From Rallus limicola (Eukaryota; Chordata; Aves; Gruiformes; Rallidae): DNA of 64,000 bases. The stretch spans positions 186,001 to 250,000 of the forward strand of contig JAKCOZ010000222.1 of the NCBI GenBank assembly GCA_022605955.1. The letters run 5' to 3'. The notes beneath the pieces are model-generated. The model was given only the letters and a program-made list of their open reading frames with translations, was not told where the DNA came from and made no database searches. Made by a program: the position numbers and the translations under genes. Shown in pieces: positions 11,043-22,723 of the stretch (the stretch's first letter is position 1; each line of letters starts with the position of its first letter).

Positions 11043-14000
11043 ATGCCTTTCATGCCTAGCTTCTTTACTTTGGGAGTTATTGCTGGACGTTTAGCATGTT
11101 TTGAACTGCAGTCTGCTAGGGCCGAGAAAAGCACCGTAGGAGCTTCCAGGCATGTTCCCTCTTTCCAGGCAAAGGAAAAGGCTGAGAGCCAAAGTGACAG
11201 GGTCTGCTTGTGTGTCCTGTTAGGAGGTTTCAGACAAGCTATGCCTTTCAATCCTAGCTTCTTTACTTTGGGAGTTATTGCTGGACGTTTAGCATGTTTT
11301 GAACTGCAGTCTGCTAGGGCCGAGAAAAGCACCGTAGGAGGTTCCAGGCATGTTCCCTCTTTCCAGGCAAAGGAAAAGGCTGAGAGCCAAAGTGACAGGG
11401 TCTGCTTGTGTGTCCTGTTAGGAGGTTTCAGACAAGCTATGCCTTTCATGCCTAGCTTCTTTACTTTGGGAGTTATTGCTGGACGTTTAGCATGTTTTGA
11501 ACTGCAGTCTGCTAGGGCCGAGAAAAGCACCGTAGGAGGTAGCAGGTATGTTCCCTCTTTCCAGGCAAAGGAAAAGGCTGAGAGCCAAAGTGACAGGGTC
11601 AGCTTGTGTGTCCTGTTAGGAGGTTTCAGACAAGCTATGCCTTTCAGTCCTAGCTTCTTTACTTTGGGAGTTATTGCTGGACGTTTAGCATATTTTGAAC
11701 TGCAGTCTGCTAGGGCCGAGAAAAGCACCGTAGGAGGTTCCAGGCATGTTCCCTCTTTCCAGGCAAAGGAAAAGGCTGAGAGCCAAAGTGACAGGGTCTG
11801 CTTGTGTGTCCTGTTAGGAGGTTTAAGACAAGCTATGCCTTTCATGCCTAGCTTCTTTACTTTGGGAGTTATTGCTGGACGTTTAGCATGTTTTGAACTG
11901 CAGTCTGCTAGGGCCGAGAAAAGCACCGTAGGAGGTTCCAGGCATGTTCCCTCTTTCCAGGCAAAGGAAAAGGCTGAGAGCCAAAGTGACAGAGTCTGCT
12001 TGTGTGTCCTGTTAGGAGGTTTCAGACAAGCTATGCCTTTCATGCCTAGCTTCTTTACTTTAGCAGTTATTGCTGGACATTTAGCATGTTTTGAACTGCA
12101 GTCTGCTAGGGCCGAGAAAAGCACTTTTATAGGTAGCAGGTATGTTCCTTCTTTCCAGGCAAAGGAAAAGGCTGAGAGCCAAAGTGACAGGGTCTGCTTG
12201 TGTGTCCTGTTAGGAGGTTTCAGACAAGCTATGCCTTTCATGCCTAGCTTCTTTACTTTGGGAGTTATTGCTGGACGTTTAGCATGTTTTGAACTGCAGT
12301 CTGCTAGGGCCGAGAAAAGCACCGTAGGAGGTTCCAGGCATGTTCCCTCTTTCCAGGCAAAGGAAAAGGCTGAGAGCCAAAGTGACAGGGTCTGCTTGTG
12401 TGTCCTGTTAGGAGGTTTCAGACAAGCTATGCCTTTCATGCCTAGCTTCTTTACTTTGGGAGTTATTGCTGGACGTTTAGCATGTTTTGAACTGCAGTCT
12501 GCTAGGGCCGAGAAAAGCACAGTAGGAGGTTCCAGGCATGTTCCCTCTTTCCAGGCAAAGGAAAAGGCTGAGAGCCAAAGTGACAGGGTCTGCTTGTGTG
12601 TCCTGTTAGGAGGTTTCAGACAAGCTATGCCTTTCATGCCTAGCTTCTTTACTTTGGGAGTTATTGCTGGACGTTTAGCATGTTTTGAACTGCAGTCTGC
12701 TAGGGCCGAGAAAAGCACTGTAGGAGGTAGCAGGTATGTTCCTTCTTTCCAGGCAAAGGAAAAGGCTGAGAGCCAAAGTGACAGGGTCTGCTTGTGTGTC
12801 CTGTTAGGAGGTTTCAGACAAGCTATGCCTTTCAGTCCTAGCTTCTTTACTTTGGGAGTTATTGCTGGACGTTTAGCATGTTTTGAACTGCAGTCTGCTA
12901 GGGCCGAGAAAAGCACCGTAGGAGCTTCCAGGCATGTTCCCTCTTTCCAGGCAAAGGAAAAGGCTGAGAGCCAAAGTGACAGGGTCTGCTTGTGTGTCCT
13001 GTTAGGAGGTTTCAGACAAGCTATGCCTTTCATGCCTAGCTTCTTTACTTTGGGAGTTATTGCTGGACGTTTAGCAAGTTTTGAACTGCAGTCTGCTAGG
13101 GCCGAGAAAAGCACCGTAGGAGGTTCCAGGCATGTTCCCTCTTTCCAGGCAAAGGAAAAGGCTGAGAGCCAAAGTGACAGGGTCAGCTTGTGTGTCCTGT
13201 TAGGAGGTTTCAGACAAGCTATGCCTTTCAGTCCTAGCTTCTTTACTTTGGGAGTTATTGCTGGACGTTTAGCATGTTTTGAACTGCAGTCTGCTAGGGC
13301 CGAGAAAAGCACCGTAGGAGGTTCCAGGCATGTTCCCTCTTTCCAGGCAAAGGAAAAGGCTGAGAGCCAAAGTGACAGAGTCTGCTTGTGTGTCCTGTTA
13401 GGAGGTTTCAGACAAGCTATGCCTTTCCGTCCTAGCTTCTTTACTTTGGGAGTTATTGCTGGACGTTTAGCATGTTTTGAACTGCAGTCTGCTAGGGCCG
13501 AGAAAAGCACTGTAGGAGGTTCCAGGCATGTTCCCTCTTTCCAGGCAAAGGAAAAGGCTGAGAGCCAAAGTGACAGGGTCTGCTTGTGTGTCCTGTTAGG
13601 AGGTTTCAGACAAGCTATGCCTTTCATGCCTAGCTTCTTTACTTTGGGAGTTATTGCTGGACGTTTAGCATATTTTGAACTGCAGTCTGCTAGGGCCGAG
13701 AAAAGCACCGTAGGAGCTTCCAGGCATGTTCCCTCTTTCCAGGCAAAGGAAAAGGCTGAGAGCCAAAGTGACAGGGTCTGCTTGTGTGTCCTGTTAGGAG
13801 GTTTCAGACAAGCTATGCCTTTCATGCCTAGCTTCTTTACTTTGGGAGTTATTGCTGGACGTTTAGCATGTTTTGAACTGCAGTCTGCTAGGGCCGAGAA
13901 AAGCACCGTAGGAGGTTCCAGGCATGTTCCCTCTTTCCAGGCAAAGGAAAAGGCTGAGAGCCAAAGTGACAGGGTCTGCTTGTGTGTCCTGTTAGGAGGT

Positions 14001-15019
14001 TTCAGACAAGCTATGCCTTTCAGTCCTAGCTTCTTTACTTTGGGAGTTATTGCTGGACGTTTAGCATGTTTTGAACTGCAGTCTGCTAGGGCCGAGAAAA
14101 GCACCGTAGGAGGTTCCAGGCATGTTCCCTCTTTCCAGGCAAAGGAAAAGGCTGAGAGCCAAAGTGACAGAGTCTGCTTGTGTGTCCTGTTAGGAGGTTT
14201 CAGACAAGCTATGCCTTTCATGCCTAGCTTCTTTACTTTGGGAGTTATTGCTGGACGTTTAGCATGTTTTGAACTGCAGTCTGCTAGGGCCGAGAAAAGC
14301 ACCGTAGGAGGTTCCAGGCATGTTCCCTCTTTCCAGGCAAAGGAAAAGGCTGAGAGCCAAAGTGACAGGGTCTGCTTGTGTGTCCTGTTAGGAGGTTTCA
14401 GACAAGCTATGCCTTTCATGCCTAGCTTCTTTACTTTGGGAGTTATTGCTGGACGTTTAACATGTTTTGAACTGCAGTCTGCTAGGGCCGAGAAAAGCAC
14501 CGTAGGAGGTAGCAGGTATGTTCCCTCTTTCCAGGCAAAGGAAAAGGCTGAGAGCCAAAGTGACAGGGTCAGCTTGTGTGTCCTGTTAGGAGGTTTCAGA
14601 CAAGCTATGCCTTTCATGCCTAGCTTCTTTACTTTGGGAGTTATTGCTGGACGTTTAGCATGTTTTGAACTGCAGTCTGCTAGGGCCGAGAAAAGCACCG
14701 TAGGAGCTTCCAGGCATGTTCCTTCTTTCCAGGCAAAGGAAAAGGCTGAGAGCCAAAGTGACAGGGTCTGCTTGTGTGTCCTGTTAGGAGGTTTCAGACA
14801 AGCTATGCCTTTCAATCCTAGCTTCTTTACTTTGGGAGTTATTGCTGGACGTTTAGCATGTTTTGAACTGCAGTCTGCTAGGGCCGAGAAAAGCACCGTA
14901 GGAGGTTCCAGGCATGTTCCCTCTTTCCAGGCAAAGGAAAAGGCTGAGAGCCAAAGTGACAGGGTCAGCTTGTGTGTCCTGTTAGGAGGTTTCAGACAAG
15001 CTATGCCTTTCAGTCCTAG
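11043..15019 (+). repeat. Block A, copy 1
   Basis: About 20 monomers from just after the derived TAA monomer to a 1-bp deletion at CCTAGTTCTTT. It opens M-GAH, N-H, M-Y with GTCAGC, a GCATATTTTG monomer, a GGTTTAAGAC monomer and then F (12122). It later contains GCAAGTTTTG, S, CGT-loop and GCATATTTTG monomers in sequence. Block 25496-29472 repeats this 14453 bp away. The first ten monomers match in order; the later part is rearranged. Confidence 0.85.
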
Positions 15020-15024
15020 TTCTT
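15015..15024 (+). other. 1-bp deletion, first of three identical copies
   Basis: CCTAGCTTCTTT reads CCTAGTTCTTT, with the C lost between 15019 and 15020 in an S monomer followed by a Y monomer. The same change lies at 29472/29473 and 33035/33036. It removes one base of the right dyad arm and shifts both long open frames. Confidence 0.93.
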
Positions 15025-18000
15025 TACTTTGGGAGTTATTGCTGGACGTTTAGCATGTTTTGAACTGCAGTCTGCTAGGGCCGAGAAAAGCACTGTAGGA
15101 GGTAGCAGGTATGTTCCTTCTTTCCAGGCAAAGGAAAAGGCTGAGAGCCAAAGTGACAGGGTCTGCTTGTGTGTCCTGTTAGGAGGTTTCAGACAAGCTA
15201 TGCCTTTCATGCCTAGCTTCTTTACTTTGGGAGTTATTGCTGGACGTTTAGCATGTTTTGAACTGCAGTCTGCTAGGGCCGAGAAAAGCACCGTAGGAGG
15301 TTCCAGGCATGTTCCCTCTTTCCAGGCAAAGGAAAAGGCTGAGAGCCAAAGTGACAGGGTCTGCTTGTGTGTCCTGTTAGGAGGTTTCAGACAAGCTATG
15401 CCTTTCATGCCTAGCTTCTTTACTTTGGGAGTTATTGCTGGACGTTTAGCATGTTTTGAACTGCAGTCTGCTAGGGCCGAGAAAAGCACCGTAGGAGGAT
15501 CCAGGCATGTTCCCTCTTTCCAGGCAAAGGAAAAGGCTGAGAGCCAAAGTGACAGGGTCTGCTTGTGTGTCCTGTTAGGAGGTTTCAGACAAGCTATGCC
15601 TTTCATGCCTAGCTTCTTTACTTTGGGAGTTATTGCTGGACGTTTAGCATGTTTTGAACTGCAGTCTGCTAGGGCCGAGAAAAGCACCGTAGGAGGTTCC
15701 AGGCATGTTCCCTCTTTCCAGGCAAAGGAAAAGGCTGAGAGCCAAAGTGACAGGGTCTGCTTGTGTGTCCTGTTAGGAGGTTTCAGACAAGCTATGCCTT
15801 TCAATCCTAGCTTCTTTACTTTGGGAGTTATTGCTGGACGTTTAGCATGTTTTGAACTGCAGTCTGCTAGGGCCGAGAAAAGCACCGTAGGAGGTTCCAG
15901 GCATGTTCCCTCTTTCCAGGCAAAGGAAAAGGCTGAGAGCCAAAGTGACAGGGTCAGCTTGTGTGTCCTGTTAGGAGGTTTCAGACAAGCTATGCCTTTC
16001 AGTCCTAGCTTCTTTACTTTGGGAGTTATTGCTGGACGTTTAGCATGTTTTGAACTGCAGTCTGCTAGGGCCGAGAAAAGCACCGTAGGAGCTTCCAGGC
16101 ATGTTCCCTCTTTCCAGGCAAAGGAAAAGGCTGAGAGCCAAAGTGACAGGGTCTGCTTGTGTGTCCTGTTAGGAGGTTTCAGACAAGCTATGCCTTTCCG
16201 TCCTAGCTTCTTTACTTTGGGATTTATTGCTGGACGTTTAGCATGTTTTGAACTGCAGTCTGCTAGGGCCGAGAAAAGCACTGTAGGAGGTTCCAGGCAT
16301 GTTCCCTCTTTCCAGGCAAAGGAAAAGGCTGAGAGCCAAAGTGACAGGGTCTGCTTGTGTGTCCTGTTAGGAGGTTTCAGACAAGCTATGCCTTTCATGC
16401 CTAGCTTCTTTACTTTGGGAGTTATTGCTGGACGTTTAGTATATTTTGAACTGCAGTCTGCTAGGGCCGAGAAAAGCACCGTAGGAGCTTCCAGGCATGT
16501 TCCCTCTTTCCAGGCAAAGGAAAAGGCTGAGAGCCAAAGTGACAGGGTCTGCTTGTGTGTCCTGTTAGGAGGTTTCAGACAAGCTATGCCTTTCAATCCT
16601 AGCTTCTTTACTTTGGGAGTTATTGCTGGACGTTTAGCATGTTTTGAACTGCAGTCTGCTAGGGCCGAGAAAAGCACCGTAGGAGGTTCCAGGCATGTTC
16701 CCTCTTTCCAGGCAAAGGAAAAGGCTGAGAGCCAAAGTGACAGGGTCTGCTTGTGTGTCCTGTTAGGAGGTTTCAGACAAGCTATGCCTTTCATGCCTAG
16801 CTTCTTTACTTTGGGAGTTATTGCTGGACGTTTAGCATGTTTTGAACTGCAGTCTGCTAGGGCCGAGAAAAGCACCGTAGGAGGATCCAGGCATGTTCCC
16901 TCTTTCCAGGCAAAGGAAAAGGCTGAGAGCCAAAGTGACAGGGTCTGCTTGTGTGTCCTGTTAGGAGGTTTCAGACAAGCTATGCCTTTCATGCCTAGCT
17001 TCTTTACTTTGGGAGTTATTGCTGGACGTTTAGCATGTTTTGAACTGCAGTCTGCTAGGGCCGAGAAAAGCACCGTAGGAGGTTCCAGGCATGTTCCCTC
17101 TTTCCAGGCAAAGGAAAAGGCTGAGAGCCAAAGTGACAGGGTCTGCTTGTGTGTCCTGTTAGGAGGTTTCAGACAAGCTATGCCTTTCAATCCTAGCTTC
17201 TTTACTTTGGGAGTTATTGCTGGACGTTTAGCATGTTTTGAACTGCAGTCTGCTAGGGCCGAGAAAAGCACCGTAGGAGGTTCCAGGCATGTTCCCTCTT
17301 TCCAGGCAAAGGAAAAGGCTGAGAGCCAAAGTGACAGGGTCAGCTTGTGTGTCCTGTTAGGAGGTTTCAGACAAGCTATGCCTTTCAGTCCTAGCTTCTT
17401 TACTTTGGGAGTTATTGCTGGACGTTTAGCATGTTTTGAACTGCAGTCTGCTAGGGCCGAGAAAAGCACCGTAGGAGCTTCCAGGCATGTTCCCTCTTTC
17501 CAGGCAAAGGAAAAGGCTGAGAGCCAAAGTGACAGGGTCTGCTTGTGTGTCCTGTTAGGAGGTTTCAGACAAGCTATGCCTTTCATGCCTAGCTTCTTTA
17601 CTTTGGGAGTTATTGCTGGACGTTTAGCAAGTTTTGAACTGCAGTCTGCTAGGGCCGAGAAAAGCACCGTAGGAGGTTCCAGGCATGTTCCCTCTTTCCA
17701 GGCAAAGGAAAAGGCTGAGAGCCAAAGTGACAGGGTCAGCTTGTGTGTCCTGTTAGGAGGTTTCAGACAAGCTATGCCTTTCAGTCCTAGCTTCTTTACT
17801 TTGGGAGTTATTGCTGGACGTTTAGCATGTTTTGAACTGCAGTCTGCTAGGGCCGAGAAAAGCACCGTAGGAGGTTCCAGGCATGTTCCCTCTTTCCAGG
17901 CAAAGGAAAAGGCTGAGAGCCAAAGTGACAGAGTCTGCTTGTGTGTCCTGTTAGGAGGTTTCAGACAAGCTATGCCTTTCCGTCCTAGCTTCTTTACTTT

Positions 18001-19159
18001 GGGAGTTATTGCTGGACGTTTAGCATGTTTTGAACTGCAGTCTGCTAGGGCCGAGAAAAGCACTGTAGGAGGTTCCAGGCATGTTCCCTCTTTCCAGGCA
18101 AAGGAAAAGGCTGAGAGCCAAAGTGACAGGGTCTGCTTGTGTGTCCTGTTAGGAGGTTTCAGACAAGTTATGCCTTTCATGCCTAGCTTCTTTACTTTGG
18201 GAGTTATTGCTGGACGTTTAGCATATTTTGAACTGCAGTCTGCTAGGGCCGAGAAAAGCACCGTAGGAGCTTCCAGGCATGTTCCCTCTTTCCAGGCAAA
18301 GGAAAAGGCTGAGAGCCAAAGTGACAGGGTCTGCTTGTGTGTCCTGTTAGGAGGTTTCAGACAAGCTATGCCTTTCATGCCTAGCTTCTTTACTTTGGGA
18401 GTTATTGCTGGACGTTTAGCATGTTTTGAACTGCAGTCTGCTAGGGCCGAGAAAAGCACCGTAGGAGGTAGCAGGTATGTTCCCTCTTTGCAGGCAAAGG
18501 AAAAGGCTGAGAGCCAAAGTGACAGGGTCAGCTTGTGTGTCCTCTTAGGAGGTTTCAGACAAGCTATGCCTTTCATGCCTAGCTTCTTTACTTTGGGAGT
18601 TATTGCTGGACGTTTAGCATGTTTTGAACTGCAGTCTGCTAGGGCCGAGAAAAGCACCGTAGGAGGTTCCAGGCATGTTCCCTCTTTCCAGGCAAAGGAA
18701 AAGGCTGAGAGCCAAAGTGACAGGGTCAGCTTGTGTGTCCTGTTAGGAGGTTTCAGACAAGCTATGCCTTTCAGTCCTAGCTTCTTTACTTTGGGAGTTA
18801 TTGCTGGACGTTTAGCATGTTTTGAACTGCAGTCTGCTAGGGCCGAGAAAAGCACTGTAGGAGGTAGCAGGTATGTTCCTTCTTTCCAGGCAAAGGAAAA
18901 GGCTGAGAGCCAAAGTGACAGGGTCTGCTTGTGTGTCCTGTTAGGAGGTTTCAGACAAGCTATGCCTTTCAGTCCTAGCTTCTTTACTTTGGGAGTTATT
19001 GCTGGACGTTTAGCATGTTTTGAACTGCAGTCTGCTAGGGCCGAGAAAAGCACCGTAGGAGCATCCAGGCATGTTCCCTCTTTCCAGGCAAAGGAAAAGC
19101 CTGAGAGCCAAAGTGACAGGGTCTGCTTGTGTGTCCTGTTATAAGGTTTCAGACAAGCT
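15020..19159 (+). repeat. Block B, copy 1
   Basis: Twenty-one monomers follow the 1-bp deletion. BamHI sites lie at 15497-15502 and 16883-16888, C151 is changed to T at 18168, TTGCAGGC occurs near 18489, and the block ends with GGAGCATCC plus AAGCCTGAGAG before the TAA monomer. The same markers occur 18016 bp downstream in block B2, which has one extra monomer. Within this block a seven-monomer stretch around the two BamHI sites is itself repeated (1386 bp offset). Confidence 0.88.
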
Positions 19160-21733
19160 ATGCCTTTCAGTCCTAGCTTCTTTACTTTGGGAGTTATTGC
19201 TGGACGTTTAGCATGTTTTGAACTGCAGTCTGCTAGGGCCGAGAAAAGCACCGTAGGAGGTTCCAGGCATGTTCCCTCTTTCCAGGCAAAGGAAAAGGCT
19301 GAGAGCCAAAGTGACAGGGTCTGCTTGTGTGTCCTGTTAGGAGGTTTCAGACAAGCTATGCCTTTCATGCCTAGCTTCTTTACTTTGGGAGTTATTGCTG
19401 GACGTTTAGCATGTTTTGAACTGCAGTCTGCTAGGGCCGAGAAAAGCACCGTAGGAGGATCCAGGCATGTTCCCTCTTTCCAGGCAAAGGAAAAGGCTGA
19501 GAGCCAAAGTGACAGGGTCTGCTTGTGTGTCCTGTTAGGAGGTTTCAGACAAGCTATGCCTTTCATGCCTAGCTTCTTTACTTTGGGAGTTATTGCTGGA
19601 CGTTTAGCATGTTTTGAACTGCAGTCTGCTAGGGCCGAGAAAAGCACCGTAGGAGGTTCCAGGCATGTTCCCTCTTTCCAGGCAAAGGAAAAGGCTGAGA
19701 GCCAAAGTGACAGGGTCTGCTTGTGTGTCCTGTTAGGAGGTTTCAGACAAGCTATGCCTTTCATGCCTAGCTTCTTTACTTTGGGAGTTATTGCTGGACG
19801 TTTAGCATGTTTTGAACTGCAGTCTGCTAGGGCCGAGAAAAGCACCGTAGGAGGTTCCAGGCATGTTCCCTCTTTCCAGGCAAAGGAAAAGGCTGAGAGC
19901 CAAAGTGACAGGGTCAGCTTGTGTGTCCTGTTAGGAGGTTTCAGACAAGCTATGCCTTTCAGTCCTAGCTTCTTTACTTTGGGAGTTATTGCTGGACGTT
20001 TAGCATGTTTTGAACTGCAGTCTGCTAGGGCCGAGAAAAGCACCGTAGGAGGTTCCAGGCATGTTCCCTCTTTCCAGGCAAAGGAAAAGGCTGAGAGCCA
20101 AAGTGACAGGGTCTGCTTGTGTGTCCTGTTAGGAGGTTTCAGACAAGCTATGCCTTTCAGTCCTAGCTTCTTTACTTTGGGAGTTATTGCTGGACGTTTA
20201 GCATGTTTTGAACTGCAGTCTGCTAGGGCCGAGAAAAGCACCGTAGGAGGTTCCAGGCATGTTCCCTCTTTCCAGGCAAAGGAAAAGGCTGAGAGCCAAA
20301 GTGACAGAGTCTGCTTGTGTGTCCTGTTAGGAGGTTTCAGACAAGCTATGCCTTTCATGCCTAGCTTCTTTACTTTAGCAGTTATTGCTGGACGTTTAGC
20401 ATGTTTTGAACTGCAGTCTGCTAGGGCCGAGAAAAGCACTTTTATAGGTAGCAATTATGTTCCTTCTTTCCAGGCAAAGGAAAAGGCTGAGAGCCAAAGT
20501 GACAGGGTCTGCTTGTGTGTCCTGTTAGGAGGTTTCAGACAAGCTATGCCTTTCATGCCTAGCTTCTTTACTTTGGGAGTTATTGCTGGACGTTTAGCAT
20601 GGTTTGAACTGCAGTCTGCTAGGGCCGAGAAAAGCACTGTAGGAGGTAGCAGGTATGTTCCTTCTTTCCAGGCAAAGGAAAAGGCTGAGAGCCAAAGTGA
20701 CAGGGTCTGCTTGTGTGTCCTGTTAGGAGGTTTCAGACAAGCTATGCCTTTCAGTCCTAGCTTCTTTACTTTGGGAGTTATTGCTGGACGTTTAGCATGT
20801 TTTGAACTGCAGTCTGCTAGGGCCGAGAAAAGCACCGTAGGAGCTTCCAGGCATGTTCCCTCTTTCCAGGCAAAGGAAAAGGCTGAGAGCCAAAGTGACA
20901 GGGTCTGCTTGTGTGTCCTGTTAGGAGGTTTCAGACAAGCTATGCCTTTCATGCCTAGCTTCTTTACTTTGGGAGTTATTGCTGGATGTTTAGCATGTTT
21001 TGAACTGCAGTCTGCTAGGGCCGAGAAAAGCACTGTAGGAGGTAGCAGGTATGTTCCTTCTTTCCAGGCAAAGGAAAAGGCTGAGAGCCAAAGTGACAGG
21101 GTCTGCTTGTGTGTCCTGTTAGGAGGTTTCAGACAAGCTATGCCTTTCATGCCTAGCTTCTTTACTTTGGGAGTTATTGCTGGACGTTTAGCATGTTTTG
21201 AACTGCAGTCTGCTAGGGCCGAGAAAAGCACCGTAGGAGGTTCCAGGCATGTTCCCTCTTTCCAGGCAAAGGAAAAGGCTGAGAGCCAAAGTGACAGGGT
21301 CTGCTTGTGTGTCCTGTTAGGAGGTTTCAGACAAGCTATGCCTTTCAGTCCTAGCTTCTTTACTTTGGGAGTTATTGCTGGACGTTTAGCATGTTTTGAA
21401 CTGCAGTCTGCTAGGGCCGAGAAAAGCACTGTAGGAGGTAGCAGGTATGTTCCTTCTTTCCAGGCAAAGGAAAAGGCTGAGAGCCAAAGTTACAGGGTCT
21501 GCTTGTGTGTCCTGTTAGGAGGTTTCAGACAAGCTATGCCTTTCAGTCCTAGCTTCTTTACTTTGGGAGTTATTGCTGGACGTTTAGCATGTTTTGAACT
21601 GCAGTCTGCTAGGGCCGAGAAAAGCACCGTAGGAGCTTCCAGGCATGTTCCCTGTTTCCAGGCAAAGGAAAAGGCTGAGAGCCAAAGTGACAGGGTCTGC
21701 TTGTGTGTCCTGTTATAAGTTTTAAGACAAGCT
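19160..21733 (+). repeat. Block C, copy 1 (13 monomers)
   Basis: The order is S, M (BamHI 19457-19462), M, M, S, S, F (20437, with GCAATTATG), GCATGGTTTG, S-GAH, M with GGATGTTTAG, M, S with AAAGTTACAG, S-GAH with CCCTGTTTCC and the derived TAA form. It matches C2 3564 bp on, except that C2 drops one M monomer and gains two others. Confidence 0.85.
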
Positions 21734-22723
21734 ATGCCTTTCATGCCTAGCTTCTTTACTTTGGGAGTTATTGCTGGACGTTTAGCATGTTTTGAACTGC
21801 AGTCTGCTAGGGCCGAGAAAAGCACCGTAGGAGCTTCCAGGCATGTTCCCTCTTTCCAGGCAAAGGAAAAGGCTGAGAGCCAAAGTGACAGGGTCTGCTT
21901 GTGTGTCCTGTTAGGAGGTTTCAGACAAGCTATGCCTTTCAATCCTAGCTTCTTTACTTTGGGAGTTATTGCTGGACGTTTAGCATGTTTTGAACTGCAG
22001 TCTGCTAGGGCCGAGAAAAGCACCGTAGGAGGTTCCAGGCATGTTCCCTCTTTCCAGGCAAAGGAAAAGGCTGAGAGCCAAAGTGACAGGGTCTGCTTGT
22101 GTGTCCTGTTAGGAGGTTTCAGACAAGCTATGCCTTTCATGCCTAGCTTCTTTACTTTGGGAGTTATTGCTGGACGTTTAGCATGTTTTGAACTGCAGTC
22201 TGCTAGGGCCGAGAAAAGCACCGTAGGAGGTAGCAGGTATGTTCCCTCTTTGCAGGCAAAGGAAAAGGCTGAGAGCCAAAGTGACAGGGTCAGCTTGTGT
22301 GTCCTCTTAGGAGGTTTCAGACAAGCTATGCCTTTCAGTCCTAGCTTCTTTACTTTGGGAGTTATTGCTGGACGTTTAGCATGTTTTGAACTGCAGTCTG
22401 CTAGGGCCGAGAAAAGCACTGTAGGAGGTAGCAGGTATGTTCCTTCTTTCCAGGCAAAGGAAAAGGCTGAGAGCCAAAGTGACAGGGTCTGCTTGTGTGT
22501 CCTGTTAGGAGGTTTCAGACAAGCTATGCCTTTCAGTCCTAGCTTCTTTACTTTGGGAGTTATTGCTGGACGTTTAGCATGTTTTGAACTGCAGTCTGCT
22601 AGGGCCGAGAAAAGCACCGTAGGAGCATCCAGGCATGTTCCCTCTTTCCAGGCAAAGGAAAAGCCTGAGAGCCAAAGTGACAGGGTCTGCTTGTGTGTCC
22701 TGTTATAAGGTTTCAGACAAGCT
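21734..22723 (+). repeat. Five-monomer joint between C1 and C2
   Basis: The first three monomers (M-GAH, N-H, M-Y) resemble the start of block A. The last three (TTGCAGGC monomer, S-Y, S-GAH with AAGCCTGAGAG) resemble the end of block B. The segment is therefore a hybrid joint, the product expected from unequal exchange between an A start and a B end. Confidence 0.75.
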
